Origin: Panorpa germanica | Lineage: Eukaryota; Arthropoda; Insecta; Mecoptera; Panorpidae | Length of the DNA: 64,000 bases | Direction: 5' to 3' | NCBI GenBank assembly: GCA_963678705.1 | Contig: OY783205.1 | Location: 9,300,001 to 9,364,000 of the forward strand | Part shown: positions 15,088 through 28,846 of the stretch, piece by piece | Layout: the number at the start of each line of letters is the position of its first letter | How positions within the stretch are numbered: the stretch's first letter is position 1 | The notes under the pieces: model-generated | Told to the model about the DNA's origin: nothing | What the model saw: only the letters and a program-made list of their open reading frames with translations | Databases searched by the model: none | Made by a program: the position numbers and the translations under genes

Positions 15088-18000
15088 TCGCTAATAAAAC
15101 GTTGTGGTAAGCACTACTACTTTCTGAATTATTTGCCAAGATGTCACTTCTTATCCAAGTTCAACTTAGGGAAGCAGTGTTGTCAAGTGGAAGAGAAGTG
15201 GACTTATAAAAATTACCTCCAGTAGCTATAACTTGCCTTTTAATATTGCCATCATTTATTTGCTTTTGAAAAGGATCCATTCCAAATACATCCACGTTAA
15301 AGTCTGAAACTGCATGTTCTTGCGGAAATAATTGGTTTGAAATTGGATGACTTATCGTTGAAATTGGATCAACTACAGGCGGAATTTTACCACTCCAATC
15401 AACTTGTCTTTTAAATACTGCATCATATTTTGGAAAACGAACAATTAAAGGAGAAGAATCATCTTCTAAATTTGATTGAGATATATTTAAAAGATGACAC
15501 TTCCTTTTTGTAAGTTTATTTTTTTCTACAATTGGAACTAATGGAGGCATATCTGAAAAACTGTCGACATTCGTGTAATTGATATCAGTTTGCATTGCAT
15601 ATTCTCCATCTTTTCCTTGTTCTTCAAAACAAAAATTTCCATCTACAATCAACTCTGATTGAGTCTTAGTATTTGAGACTTCGTTACATTCCAAAATATT
15701 GTCGCCAGGATCATTGTTAGCAGATTCAATTTCTCTTTCTATGTTTAGTATTTTAGTAATTTCTTTACTTTCATTTCCTAAAGATTTATCAGTATTATTT
15801 TCCATTTCAATCGTAATTGTTGACGAATTTGATTGATTCCTAATATGCGGTGAAGAAATCTCTGAACTATAGTTCAATTTAACAAAAGACTGTTTATTTT
15901 CAACTAATTTCAAACAAGTTTCGTTTTAAATTTCATCGTTTTCTTGAAGATTAGTTACATATTCTACAAGTCCTAAATCTTTGTCGTTTAATATTTCAGT
16001 ATTAAAATTTCTTTTTGATTTATTACTACCAACTTTTCGAGTGGTATTCCCTTGAGCTTTCGAATATATTTTTGAAGATTGTTGCCCGATTTTTAGATAA
16101 GGTTCACTAATGCTTTCTTTCTCATTTGAATTATGTTTAATTTGAAGTATACATTATGCAAGAATTTCAAAATTTAATTAGATTAGCTTCGATACTGGTC
16201 GTTTATAAATGCCATGAGCGGTTTTTAATGTAACAACACGAACATGACCGTCAGGACCTGGATGAGTTTCGTGGACACGTGCCAATGGCCTTTCGAATAG
16301 TGAAATATTATTATCCTTTATCCATACAGGGTCATCCAATTTTAAATTGTCAGAGACGGAGTGCCATTTGTGTCGTTGGTGTAGAGTATTGAGATATTGT
16401 CGGATCCATCTATTTGCAAAATCCTGTCTAATTTGTTTGATTAATTCCCAACGCTGTAAATGACTTGGGTTTCTATTTAACAGAATTTCCTCAGGAGGAA
16501 GACATAATGACGAACCAATAAGAAAGTGACTAGGAGATAAGGGATGTGGATCATCTGGTGATGCAGGCAAATGTACTAAAAGGCGACTGTTCATAATTGC
16601 TTCTATTCTGGCAAAAATTGTTGTGAGTTCTTTAAATGTAAGTGGTCGTGTACCAATTACTCGTTGGAGATGATATTTGGCACTTTTAACTCCACTTTCC
16701 TAGAGTCCACCAAAATTTGGACTGTGAGGAGTGTTAAAATGCCATTTAACCCCTCTAATGAAGACTTAATTTACACACATGTTTTGACTTCTTTTAAATA
16801 TCGGTTTGCACCAATGAAAACTGCTGCAATCAGTATAAATATCAGAGCATAGGCCTCGTCGTGATGTAAACCGATCGAATGATGCGAGAAATGAGTCAGT
16901 AGAGATTCCAGAAGTATCTTCGAGGTGAACAGCTTTTGTGGACATACATAAAAAAGAACACAAATATGCTTTTGATATATGAGCATTTCGGATGCGAGGT
17001 TCTTTAATGAAAAAAGGTCCAGCAAAATCAATACCAACATGTAAAAATGGTCGATGGTATGTGACTCTAGCAGCTGGTAAGTCACCCATGACAGGAGTAG
17101 ATGTAGTTGCTCGTAATTTTGTGCAAATAGTGCATAGTCGTAAGACTTGTCGAATTTTACTTTTGGCGGATATTATCCAGAATTTAGATCGTAAAAGATA
17201 ATGTAACGTATTGAGCCCCACATGTAAATATAGTTTATGGTAATGTAATATTAGTAAGTTCGTTAAATGGTTATGCTTTGGCAATAGATATGGGTGTTTT
17301 GCTGCAGAGGTTAACTCTGAATTTTCGAGACGTCCGCCGACAACTAATAGCCCATTGTGATTAACACATGGAGATAGAGAGAATAATATGGTGCGGAATT
17401 GACGACCGAGCTTGATATTTCTAATATCATCACTAAAATGATCCTGTTGTGCTAAGCGAATAATAAATATCTCTGCGGCAAGTAATTCTGTGAACGTTGG
17501 TGGACCAACGGCGACGTTAACATCATGACCAGGCATTATTAGTGACCTAAAACGCTTACTGTAAGCTACAATACGAAGTAATTTACAATAATTTGACTGG
17601 TTTTCCAGTAGAGTTAAGAATACATTTGACACAAGTTTGTCCGTACACAGATTTGAACTGATTTTTACTTGTTTAAGCTCAGGCAATGTTAGTTAGATAT
17701 TATGTTGTCCAACAAAGCTTATGTGGTGGGACCTTCAGCCATGACAACACAACGGAAGAATCAGTAAAGGCGTATACTTGAATATTATTCAATTTTGGCA
17801 TTAGAATGTTATGTACATGAAGAAGCAGTTTTGTTAAAAAAACTGCACCCATAAGTTCTAAAAATATTTGTGGCCCATCGAGTAGACGAGATCAGTTCGG
17901 CTCCTATATCTATACAATGAAAATACGTTGATTCTAGGAACAACCTAGCTGACATTTGTAGTCGATAATTTTTGTCTCGATAAACAACTGGCATTACTTG

Positions 18001-18104
18001 AACGCCTTCAAGATATTTTACATTGACAGCGCCATTATTTTGCAAGGAATTCTCACTAACACCTTGCTTCTCATTAGAAATGGCATTGACAACAGGTTTA
18101 TTAT
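15088..18104 (-). repeat. Array unit 6
   Basis: Length 3017 bp. DUF5641-type region 16178-16594; integrase region 16595-17686. Orphan-frame half is indistinguishable at protein level from that of unit 1 and one residue from unit 7, indicating very recent exchange or duplication among these three. Broken. Confidence 0.9.
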
Positions 18105-21100
18105 TCGCTAATAAAACGTTGTGGTAAGCACTACTACTTTCTGAATTATTTGCCAAGATGTCACTTCTTATCCAAGTTCAACTTAGGGAAGCAGTGTTGT
18201 CAAGTGGAAGAGAAGTGGACTTATAAAAATTACCTCCAGTAGCTATAACTTGCCTTTTAATATTGCCATCATTTATTTGCTTTTGAAAAGGATCCATTTC
18301 AAATACATCCACGTTAAAGTCTGAAACTGCATGTTCTTGCGGAAATAATTGGTTTGAAATTGGATGACTTATCGTTGAAATTGGATCAACTACAGGCGGA
18401 ATTTTACCACTCCAATCAACTTGTCTTTTAAATACTGCATCATATTTTGGAAAACGAACAATTAAAGGAGAAGAATCATCTTCTAAATTTGATTGAGATA
18501 TATTTAAAAGATGACACTTCCTTTTTGTAAGTTTATTTTTTTCTACAATTGGAACTAATGGAGGCATATCTGAAAAACTGTCGACATTCGTGTAATTGAT
18601 ATCAGTTTGCATTGCATATTCTCCATCTTTTCCTTGTTCTTCAAAACAAAAATTTCCATCTACAATCAACTCTGATTGAGTCTTAGTATTTGAGACTTCG
18701 TTACATTCCAAAATATTGTCGCCAGGATCATTGTTAGCAGATTCAATTTCTCTTTCTATGTTTAGTATTTTAGTAATTTCTTTACTTTCATTTCCTAAAG
18801 ATTTATCAGTATTATTTTCCATTTCAATCGTAATTGTTGACGAATTTGATTGATTCCTAATATGCGGTGAAGAAATCTCTGAACTATAGTTCAATTTAAC
18901 AAAAGACTGTTTATTTTCAACTAATTTCAAACAAGTTTCGTTTTAAATTTCATCGTTTTCTTGAAGATTAGTTACATATTCTACAAGTCCTAAATCTTTG
19001 TCGTTTAATATTTCAGTATTAAAATTTCTTTTTGATTTATTACTACCAACTTTTCGAGTGGTATTCCCTTGAGCTTTCGAATATATTTTTGAAGATTGTT
19101 GCCCGATTTTTAGATAAGGTTCACTAATACTTTCTTTCTCATTTGAATTATGTTTAATTTGAAGTATACATTATGCAAGAATTTCAAAATTTAATTAGAT
19201 TAGCTTCGATACTGGTCGTTTATAAATGCCATGAGCGGTTTTTAATGTAACAACACGAACATGACCGTCAGGACCTGGATGAGTTTCGTGGACACGTGCC
19301 AATGGCCTTTCGAATAGTGAAATATTATTATCCTTTATCCATACAGGGTCATCCAATTTTAAATTGTCAGAGACGGAGTGCCATTTGTGTCGTTGGTGTA
19401 GAGTATTGAGATATTGTCGGATCCATCTATTTGCAAAATCCTGTCTAATTTGTTTGATTAATTCCCAACGCTGTAAATGACTTGGGTTTCTATTTAACAG
19501 AATTTCCTCAGGAGGAAGATATAATGACGAACCAATAAGAAAGTGACTAGGAGATAAGGGATGTGGATCATCTGGTGATGCAGGCAAATGTACTAAAAGG
19601 CGACTGTTCATAATTGCTTCTATTCTGGCAAAAATTGTTGTGAGTTCTTTAAATGTAAGTGGTCGTGTACCAATTACTCGTTGGAGATGATATTTGGCAC
19701 TTTTAACTCCACTTTCCTAGAGTCCACCAAAATTTGGACTGTGAGGAGTGTTAAAATGCCATTTAACCCCTCTAATGAAGACTTAATTTACACACATGTT
19801 TTGACTTCTTTTAAATATCGGTTTGCACCAATGAAAACTGCCGCAATCAGTATAAATATCAGAGCATAGGCCTCGTCGTGATGTAAACCGATCGAATGAT
19901 GCGAGAAATGAGTCAGTAGAGATTCCAGAAGTAACTTCGAGGTGAACAGCTTTTGTGGACATACATAAAAAAAAACACAAATATGCTTTTGATATATGAG
20001 CATTTCGGATGCGAGGTTCTTTAATGAAAAAAGGTCCAGCAAAATCAATACCAACATGTAAAAATGGTCGATGGTATGTGACTCTAGCAGCTGGTAAGTC
20101 ACCCATGACAGGAGTAGATGTAGTTGCTCGTAATTTTGTGCAAATAGTGCATAGTCGTAAGACTTGTCGAATTTTACTTTTGGCGGATATTATCCAGAAT
20201 TTAGATCGTAAAAGATAATGTAACGTATTGAGCCCCACATGTAAATATAGTTTATGGTAATGTAATATTAGTAAGTTCGTTAAATGGTTATGCTTTGGCA
20301 ATAGATATAGGTGTTTTGCTGCAGAGGTTAACTCTGAATTTTCGAGACGTCCGCCGACAACGTATAGCCCATTGTGATCGAGACATGGAGATAGAGAGAT
20401 TAATATGGTGCGGAATTGACGACCGAGCTTGATATTTCTAATATCATCTAAAATGATCACTAAAATGATCCTGTTGTGCTAAGCGAATAATAAATATCTC
20501 TGCGGCAAGTAATTCTGTGAACGTAGGTGGACCAAAGGCGACGTTAACATCATGACCTGGCATTATTAGTGACCTAAAACGCTTACTGTAAGCTACAATA
20601 CGAAGTAATTTACAATAATTTGACTGGTTTTCCAGTAGAGTTAAGAATACATTTGACACAAGTTTGTCCATACACAGATTTGAACTGATTTTTACTTGCT
20701 TACGCTCAGGCAATGTTAATTCGTTAATTATTATGTTGTCCAACAAAGTTTATGTGGTGGGACCTTCAGCCATGACAACACAACGGAAGAATCAGTAAAG
20801 GCGTATACTTGAATATTATTCAATTTTGGCATTAGAATGTTATGTACATGAAGAAGCAATTTTGTTAAAAAAACTGCACCAAGAAGTTCTAAAAATATTT
20901 CTGGCCCATCGAGTAGACGAGATCTGTTCGGCTCCTATATCTATACAATGAAAATACGTTGATTCTAGGAACAACCCAGCTCACATTTGTAGTCGAGAAT
21001 TTTTGTCTCGATAAACAACAGGCATTACTTGAACGCCTTCAAGATATTTTACATTGACAGCGCCATTATTTTAAAAGGAATTCTCACTAACACCTTGCTT

Positions 21101-21135
21101 CTCATTAGAAATGGCATTGACAACAGGTTTATTAT
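18105..21135 (-). repeat. Array unit 7
   Basis: Length 3031 bp, slightly longer than the norm. DUF5641-type region 19195-19611; integrase region 19612-20746. The left half equals units 1 and 6, while the far integrase end carries the variant set of units 3 and 12. Broken. Confidence 0.9.
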
Positions 21136-24100
21136 TCGCTAATAAAACGTTGTGGTAAGCACTACTACTTTTTGAATTATTTGCAAAGATGTCACTACCT
21201 CTCCAAGTTCTACTTAGGGAAGCAGTGTTGTCAAGTGGAAGAGAAGTGGACTTATAAAAATTACCACCAGTAGATATAACTTGCCTTTTAATATTGCCAT
21301 CATTTATTTGCTTTTGAAAAGGATCCATTCCAAATACATCCACGTTAAAGTCTGAAACTGCATGTTCTTGCGGAAATAATTGGTTTGAAATTGGATGACT
21401 TATCGTTGAAATTGGATCAACTACAGGCGGAGTTTTACCACTCCAATCAACTTGTCTTTTAAATACTGCATCATATTTTGGAAAACGAACAATTAAAGGA
21501 GAAGAATCATCTTCTAAATTTGATTGAGATATATTTAAAAGATGACACTTCCTTTTTGTAAGTTTATTTTTGTCTACAATTGGAACTAATGGAGGCATAT
21601 CTGAAAAACTGTCGACATTCGTGTAATTGATATCAGTTTGCATTGCATATTCTCCATCTTTTTCTTGTTCTTCAAAACAAAAATTTCCATCTATAATAAA
21701 CTCTGATTGAGTCTTAGTATTTGAGACTTCGTTACATTCCAAAATATTGTCGCCAGGATCATTGTTAGCAGATTCAATTTCTCTTTCTATGTTTAGTATT
21801 TTAGTAATTTCTTTACTTTCATTTCCTAAAGATTTATCAGTATTATTTTCCATTTCAATCGTAATTGTTGACGAATTTGATTGATTCCTAATATGCGGTG
21901 AAGAAATCTCTGAACTATAGTTCAATTTAACAAAAGACTGTTCATTTTCAACTAATTTCAAACAAGTTTCGTTTTGAATTTCATCGTTTTCTTGAAGATT
22001 AGTTACATATTCTACAAGTCCTAAATCTTTGTCGTTTAATATTTCAGTATTAAAATTTCTTTTTGATTTATTACTACCAACTTTTCGAGTGGTATTCCCT
22101 TGAGCGAATATATTTTTGAAGATTGTTGCCCGATTTTTGTAAAAGGTTCACTAATACTTTCTTTCTCATTTGAATAATGTTTAATTTGAAGTATACATTA
22201 TGCAAGAATTTCAAAATTTAATTTGATTAGCTTCGATACTGGTCGTTTATAAATGCCATGAGCGGTTTTTAATGTAACAACACGAACATGACCGTCAGGA
22301 CCTGGATGAGTTTCCTGGACACGTGCCAATGGCCATTCGAATGGTGAAATATTATTATACTTTATCCATACAAGGTCATCCAATTTTAAATTGTCAGAGA
22401 CGGAGTGGCATTTGTGTCGTTGGTGTAGAGTATTGAGATATTGTCGGATCCATCTATTTGCAAAAACCTGTCTAAATTGTTTGATTAATTTCCAACGCTG
22501 TAAATGATTTGGGTTTCTATTTAACAGAATTTCCTCAGGAGGAAGACATAATGACGAACCAATAAGAAAGTGACTAGGAGATAAAAGAATTTGGATCATC
22601 TGGTGATGCAGGCAAATGTACTAAAAGGCGACTGTTCATAATTGCTTCTATTCTGGCAAAAATTGTTGTGAGTTCTTTAAATGTAAATGGTCGTGTACCA
22701 ATTACTTGTAGGAGATGATATTTGGCACTTTTAACTCCACTTTCCTAGAGTCCACTAAAATTTGGACTGTGAGGAGGGTTAAAATGCCATTTAACCCCTA
22801 TAATGAAGACTTAATTTGCACACATGTTCGGATTTCTTTTAAATATCGGTTTGCACCAATGAAAACTGCCGCAATCAGTATAAATATCAGAGCATAGGCC
22901 TCGTCGTGATGTAAACCGATCGAATGATGCGAGAAATGAGTCAGTAGAGATTCCAGAAGTAACTTCGAGGTGAACAGCTTTTGTGGACATACATTTAAAA
23001 AGACACAAATATGCTTTTGATATATGAGCATTTAGAATGCGAGGTTCTTTAATGGAAAAGGGTCCAGCAAAATCAATACCAACATGTAAAAATGGTCGAT
23101 GGTATGTGACTCTAGCAGCTGGTAAGTCACCCATGACAGGAGTAGAAGAAGTTGCTCGTAATTTTGTGCAAATAGTGCATAGTCGTAAGACTTGTCGAAT
23201 TTTACTTCTGGCGGATATTATCCAGAATTTAGATCGTAGAAGATAATGTAACGTATTGAGCTCCACATGTAAATATAGTTTCTGGTAATGTAATATTAGT
23301 AAGTTCGTTAAATGATTATGCTTTTTCAATAGATATGGGTGTTTTGCTGCAGAGGTTAACTCTGAATTTTCCAGACGTTTGCCGACAACTAATAGCCCAT
23401 TGCGATCGAGACATGGAGATAGAGAGATTAAAATGGTGCGGAATTGACGACCGAGCTTGATATTTCTAATATCATCACTAAAATGATCCTGTTGTGCTAA
23501 GCGAATAATAAATATCTCTGCGGCAAGTAATTCTGAGAACGTTGGTGGACCAACGGCGACGTTAACATCATGACCAGGCATTATTAGTGACCTAAAACGC
23601 TTACTGTAAGCTACAATACGAAGTAATTTACAATAATTTGACTAGTTTTCCAGTAGAGTTAGGAATACATTTGACACAAGTTTGTCCGTACACAGATTTG
23701 AACTGATTTTTACTTGTTTAAGCTCAGGCAATGTTAGTTCGGTATTATGTTGTCTAACAAATTTTATGTGGTGGGACCTTCAGCCATGACAACACAACGG
23801 AAGAATCAGTAAAGGCGTATACTTGAATATTATTCAATTTTGGCATTAGAATGTTATGTACATGAAGAAGCAATTTTGTTAAAAAAAACTGCATCAAGAA
23901 GTTCTAAAAATATTTGTGGCCCATCGAGTAGACGAGATCAGTTCGGCTCCTATATCTATATAATGAAAATACGTTGGTTCTAGGAACAACCTAGCTGACA
24001 TTTGTAGTCGAGAATTCTTGTCTCGATAAACAACTGGCATTACTTGAACGCCTTCAAGATATTTTACATTGACAGCGCCATTATTTTGCAAGGAATTCTC

Positions 24101-24150
24101 ACTAACACCTTGCTTCTCATTAGAAATGGCATTGACAACAGGTTTATTAT
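21136..24150 (-). repeat. Array unit 8
   Basis: Length 3015 bp. Orphan frame open over 296 codons at 21071-21961; DUF5641-type region near 22198-22640; integrase region 22641-23581. It belongs to a more diverged subfamily shared with unit 11 (offset 9,049 bp) and partly with unit 14. Confidence 0.9.
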
Positions 24151-24976
24151 TCGCTAATAAAACGTTGTGGTAAGCACTACTACTTTCTGAATTATTTGCC
24201 AAGATGTCACTACTTATCCAAGTTCTACTTAGGGAAACAGTGTTGTCAAGTGGAAGAGAAGTGGACTTATAAAAATTACCACCAGTAGATATAACTTGCC
24301 TTTTAATATTGCCATCATTTATTTGCTTTTGAAAAGGATCCATTCCAAATACATCCACGTTAAAGTCTGAAACTGCATGTTCTTGCGGAAATAATTGGTT
24401 TGAAATTGGATGACTTATCGTTGAAATTGGATCAACTACAGGCGGAGTATTACCACTTAAATCAACTTGTCTTTTAAATACTGCATTATATTTTGGAAAA
24501 CGAACAATTAAAGGAGAAGAATCATCTTCTAAATTTGATTGAGATATATTTAAAAGATGACACTTCCTTTTTGTAAGTTTATTTTTTTCTACAATTGGAA
24601 CTAATGGAGGCATATCTGAAAAACTGTCGACATTCGTGTAATTGATATCAGTTTGCATTGCATATTCTCCATCTTTTCCTTGTTCTTCAAAACAAAAATT
24701 TCCATCTACAATCAACTCTGATTGAGTCTTAGTATTTGAGACTTCGTTACATTCCAAAATATTGTCGCCAGGATCATTGTTAGCAGATTCAATTTCTCTT
24801 TCTATGTTTAGTATTTTAGTAATTTCTTTACTTTCATTTCCTAAAGATTTATCAGTATTATTTTCCATTTCAATCGTAATTGTTGACGAATTTGATTGAT
24901 TCCTAATATGCGGTGAAGAAATCTCTGAACTATAGTTCAATTTAACAAAAGACTGTTCATTTTCAACTAATTTCAA
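23894..24976 (-). CDS. Orphan reading frame, unit 8/9 junction copy
   Basis: Another 360-codon open copy, differing from the 26912-27994 copy by very few residues. Two adjacent units keeping the same full length suggests either recent duplication of this pair or selection to stay open; the sequence alone does not separate these. No domain was recognised. Confidence 0.45.
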   Translation of the reverse strand: MKLVENEQSFVKLNYSSEISSPHIRNQSNSSTITIEMENNTDKSLGNESKEITKILNIEREIESANNDPGDNILECNEVSNTKTQSELIVDGNFCFEEQGKDGEYAMQTDINYTNVDSFSDMPPLVPIVEKNKLTKRKCHLLNISQSNLEDDSSPLIVRFPKYNAVFKRQVDLSGNTPPVVDPISTISHPISNQLFPQEHAVSDFNVDVFGMDPFQKQINDGNIKRQVISTGGNFYKSTSLPLDNTVSLSRTWISSDILANNSESSSAYHNVLLANNKPVVNAISNEKQGVSENSLQNNGAVNVKYLEGVQVMPVVYRDKNSRLQMSARLFLEPTYFHYIDIGAELISSTRWATNIFRTS

Positions 24977-27168
24977 ACAAGTTTCGTTTTGAATTTCATC
25001 GTTTTCTTGAAAATTAGTTACATATTCTACAAGTCCTAAATCTTTGTCGTTTAATATTTCAGTATTAAAATTTCTTTTTGATTTATTACTACCAACTTTT
25101 CGAGTGGTATTCCCTTGAGCTTTCGAATATATTTTTGAAGATTGTTGCCCGATTTTTGGATAAGGTTCACTAATACTTTCTTTCTCATTTGAATTATGTT
25201 TAATTTGAAGTATACATTATGCAAGAATTTCAAAATTTAATTTGATTAGCTTCGATACTGGTCGTTTATAAATGCCATGAGCGGTTTTTAATGTAACAAC
25301 ACGAACATGACCGTCAGGACCTGGATGAGTTTCGTGGACACGTGCCAATGGCCATTTGAATAGTGAAATATTATTATCCTTTATCCATACAGGGTCATCC
25401 AATTTTAAATTGTCAGAGACGGAGTGCCATTTGTGTCGTTGGTGGAGAGTATTGAGATATTGTCGGATCCATCTATTTGCAAAATCCTGTCTAATTTGTT
25501 TGATTAATTCCCAACGCTGTAAATGACTTGGGTTTCTATTTAACAGAATTTCCTCAGGAGGAAGACATAATGACGAACCAATAAGAAAGTGACTAGGAGA
25601 TAAGGGATGTGGATCATCTGGTGATGCAGGCAAATGTACTAAAAGGCGACTGTTCATAATTGCTTCTATTCTGGCAAAAATTGTTGTGAGTTCTTCAAAT
25701 GTAAGTGGTCGTGTACCAATTACTCGTTGGAGATGATATTTGGCACTTTTAACTCCACTTTCCTAGAGTCCACCAAAATTTGGACTGTGAGGAGGGTTAA
25801 AATGCCATTTAACCCCTCTAATGAAGACTTAATTTACACACATGTTTTGACTTCTTTTAAATATCGGTTTGCACCAATGAAAACTGCCGCAATCAGTATA
25901 AATATCAGAGCATAGGCCTCGTCGTGATGTAAACCGATCGAATGATGCGAGAAATGAGTCAGTAGAGTTTCCAGAAGTAACTTCGACGTGAACAGCTTTT
26001 GTGGACATACATATAAAAAAACACAAATATGCTTTTGATATATGAGCATTTCGGATGCGAGATTCTTTAATGAAAAAAGGTCCAGCAAAATCAATACCAA
26101 CATGTAAAAATGGTCGATGGTATGTGACTCTAGCAGCTGGTAAGTCACCCATGACAGGAGTAGATGTAGTTGCTCGTAATTTTGTGCAAATAGTGCATAG
26201 TCGTAAGACTTGTCGAATTTTACTTCTGGCGGATATTATCCAGAATTTAGATCGTAGAAGATAATGTAACGTATTGAGCTCCACATGTAAATATAGTTTC
26301 TGGTAATGTAATATTAGTAAGTTCGTTAAATGATTATGCTTTTTTAATAGATATGGGTGTTTTGCTGCAGAGGTTAACTCTGAATTTTCCAGACGTCCGC
26401 CGACAACTAATAGCCCATTGCGATCGAGACATGGAGATAGAGAGATTAAAATGGTGCGGAATTGACGACCGAGCTTGATATTTCTAATATCATCACTAAA
26501 ATGATCCTGTTGTGCTAAGCGAATAATAAATATCTCTGCGGCAAGTAATTCTGAGAACGTTGGTGGACCAACGGCGACGTTAACATCATGACCAGGCATT
26601 ATTAGTGACCTAAAACGCTTACTGTAAGCTACAATACGAAGTAATTTACAATAATTTGACTAGTTTTCCAGTAGAGTTAAGAATACATTTGACACAAGTT
26701 TGTCCGTACACAGATTTGAACTGATTTTTACTTGTTTAAGCTCAGGCAATGTTAGTTCGGTATTATGTTGTCTAACAAATTTTATGTGGTGGGACCTTCA
26801 GCCATGACAACACAACGGAAGAATCAGTAAAGGCGTATACTTGAATATTATTCAATTTTATCATTAGAATGTTATGTACATGAAGAAGCAATTTTGTTAA
26901 AAAAAACTGCATCAAGAAGTTCTAAAAATATTTGTGGCCCATCGAGTAGACGAGATCAGTTCGGCTCCTATATCTATATAATGAAAATACGTTGGTTCTA
27001 GGAACAACCTAGCTGACATTTGTAGTCGAGAATTCTTGTCTCGATAAACAACTGGCATTACTTGAACGCCTTCAAGATATTTTACATTGACAGCGCCATT
27101 ATTTTGCAAGGAATTCTCACTAACACCTTGCTTCTCATTAGAAATGGCATTGACAACAGGTTTATTAT
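24151..27168 (-). repeat. Array unit 9
   Basis: Length 3018 bp. DUF5641-type region 25217-25657; integrase region 25658-26599. The orphan frame entering from the left is fully open (360 codons, 23894-24976). The integrase half is the 24,150 bp partner of unit 1, and the DUF5641 variant is shared with unit 5. Confidence 0.9.
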
Positions 27169-27994
27169 TCGCTAATAAAACGTTGTGGTAAGCACTACTA
27201 CTTTCTGAATTATTTGCCAAGATGTCACTACTTATCCAAGTTCTACTTAGGGAAACAGTGTTGTCAAGTGGAAGAGAAGTGGACTTATAAAAATTACCAC
27301 CAGTAGATATAACTTGCCTTTTAATATTGCCATCATTTATTTGCTTTTGAAAAGGATCCATTCCAAATACATCCACGTTAAAGTCTGAAACTGCATGTTC
27401 TTGCGGAAATAATTGGTTTGAAATTGGATGACTTATCGTTGAAATTGGATCAACTACAGGCGGAGTATTACCACTTAAATCAACTTGTCTTTTAAATACT
27501 GCATTATATTTTGGAAAACGAACAATTAAAGGAGAAGAATCATCTTCTAAATTTGATTGAGATATATTTAAAAGATGACACTTCCTTTTTGTAAGTTTAT
27601 TTTTTTCTACAATTGGAACTAATGAAGGCATATCTGAAAAACTGTCGACATTCGTGTAATTGATATCAGTTTGCATTGCATATTCTCCATCTTTTCCTTG
27701 TTCTTCAAAACAAAAATTTCCATCTACAATCAACTCTGATTGAGTCTTAGTATTTGAGACTTCGTTACATTCCAAAATATTGTCGCCAGGATCATTGTTA
27801 GCAGATTCAATTTCTCTTTCTATGTTTAGTATTTTAGTAATTTCTTTACTTTCATTTCCTAAAGATTTATCAGTATTATTTTCCATTTCAATCGTAATTG
27901 TTGACGAATTTGATTGATTCCTAATATGCGGTGAAGAAATCTCTGAACTATAGTTCAATTTAAAAAAAGACTGTTCATTTTCAACTAATTTCAA
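26912..27994 (-). CDS. Orphan reading frame of the array unit (unit 9/10 junction copy)
   Basis: A 360-codon open stretch of unrecognised function, repeated throughout the array. The predicted product is rich in Ser, Asn, Asp and Glu, has no signal peptide or membrane segment, and looks largely disordered. Its C-terminal ~70 residues approach the RNase H remnant of the BEL/Pao polyprotein. It lies directly downstream of the DUF5641 region of one unit and upstream of the RNase H/integrase of the neighbouring unit, so its place corresponds to where gag, protease and reverse transcriptase would lie in a whole BEL/Pao element. The first Met lies well inside the open stretch, so the start is arbitrary. 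Comparable open copies occur at 8898-9878, 21071-21961, 23894-24976, 29781-31010 and 36061-37041. It could be a highly diverged element region or captured host sequence; I cannot tell which. Confidence 0.5.
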   Translation of the reverse strand: MKLVENEQSFFKLNYSSEISSPHIRNQSNSSTITIEMENNTDKSLGNESKEITKILNIEREIESANNDPGDNILECNEVSNTKTQSELIVDGNFCFEEQGKDGEYAMQTDINYTNVDSFSDMPSLVPIVEKNKLTKRKCHLLNISQSNLEDDSSPLIVRFPKYNAVFKRQVDLSGNTPPVVDPISTISHPISNQLFPQEHAVSDFNVDVFGMDPFQKQINDGNIKRQVISTGGNFYKSTSLPLDNTVSLSRTWISSDILANNSESSSAYHNVLLANNKPVVNAISNEKQGVSENSLQNNGAVNVKYLEGVQVMPVVYRDKNSRLQMSARLFLEPTYFHYIDIGAELISSTRWATNIFRTS

Positions 27995-28234
27995 ACAAGT
28001 TTCGTTTTGAATTTCATCGTTTTCTTGAAAATTAGTTACATATTCTACAAGTCCTAAATCTTTGTCGTTTAATATTTCAGTATTAAAATTTCTTTTTGAT
28101 TTATTACTACCAACTTTTCGAGTGGTATTCCCTTGAGCTTTCGAATATATTTTTGAAGATTGTTGCCCGATTTTTGGATAAGGTTTACTAATACTTTCTT
28201 TCTCATTTGAATTATGTTTAATTTGAAGTATACA

Positions 28235-28675
28235 TTATGCAAGAATTTCAAAATTTAATTTGATTAGCTTCGATACTGGTCGTTTATAAATGCCATGAGC
28301 GGTTTTTAATGTAACAACACGAACATGACCGTCAGGACCTGGATGAGTTTCGTGGACACGTGCCAATGGCCATTCGAATAGTGAAATATTATTATCCTTT
28401 ATCCATACAGGGTCATCCAATTTTAAATTGTCAGAGACGGAGTGCCATTTGTGTCGTTGGTGTAGAGTATTGAGATATTGTCGGATCCATCTATTTGCAA
28501 AATCCTGTCTAATTTGTTTGATTAATTCCCAACGCTGTAAATGACTTGGGTTTCTATTTAACAGAATTTCCTCAGGAGGAAGACATAATGACGAACCAAT
28601 AAGAAAGTGACTAGGAGATAAGGGATGTGGATCATCTGGTGATGCAGGCAAATGTACTAAAAGGCGACTGTTCAT
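28235..28675 (-). pseudogene. BEL/Pao C-terminal DUF5641-type domain, reference copy (unit 10)
   Basis: A 146-codon stretch with the hallmarks of the domain after the integrase core in BEL/Pao polyproteins: a MNSRLL start region, SPSHFLIGSSL, a Trp-rich middle (QRWELIKQ) and the closing WPLARVHETHPGPDG and VVTLKTAHGIYKRP blocks. In complete elements this is the C-terminal part of the polyprotein and helps bind DNA with the integrase. Here it is followed within a few codons by the orphan reading frame rather than by an LTR. Present in all units with few changes; its strong conservation across copies mainly reflects recent amplification. Confidence 0.85.
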
Positions 28676-28846
28676 AATTGCTTCTATTCTGGCAAAAATT
28701 GTTGTGAGTTCTTCAAATGTAAGTGGTCGTGTACCAATTACTCGTTGGAGATGATATTTGGCACTTTTAACTCCACTTTCCTAGAGTCCACCAAAATTTG
28801 GACTGTGAGGAGGGTTAAAATGCCATTTAACCCCTCTAATAAAGAC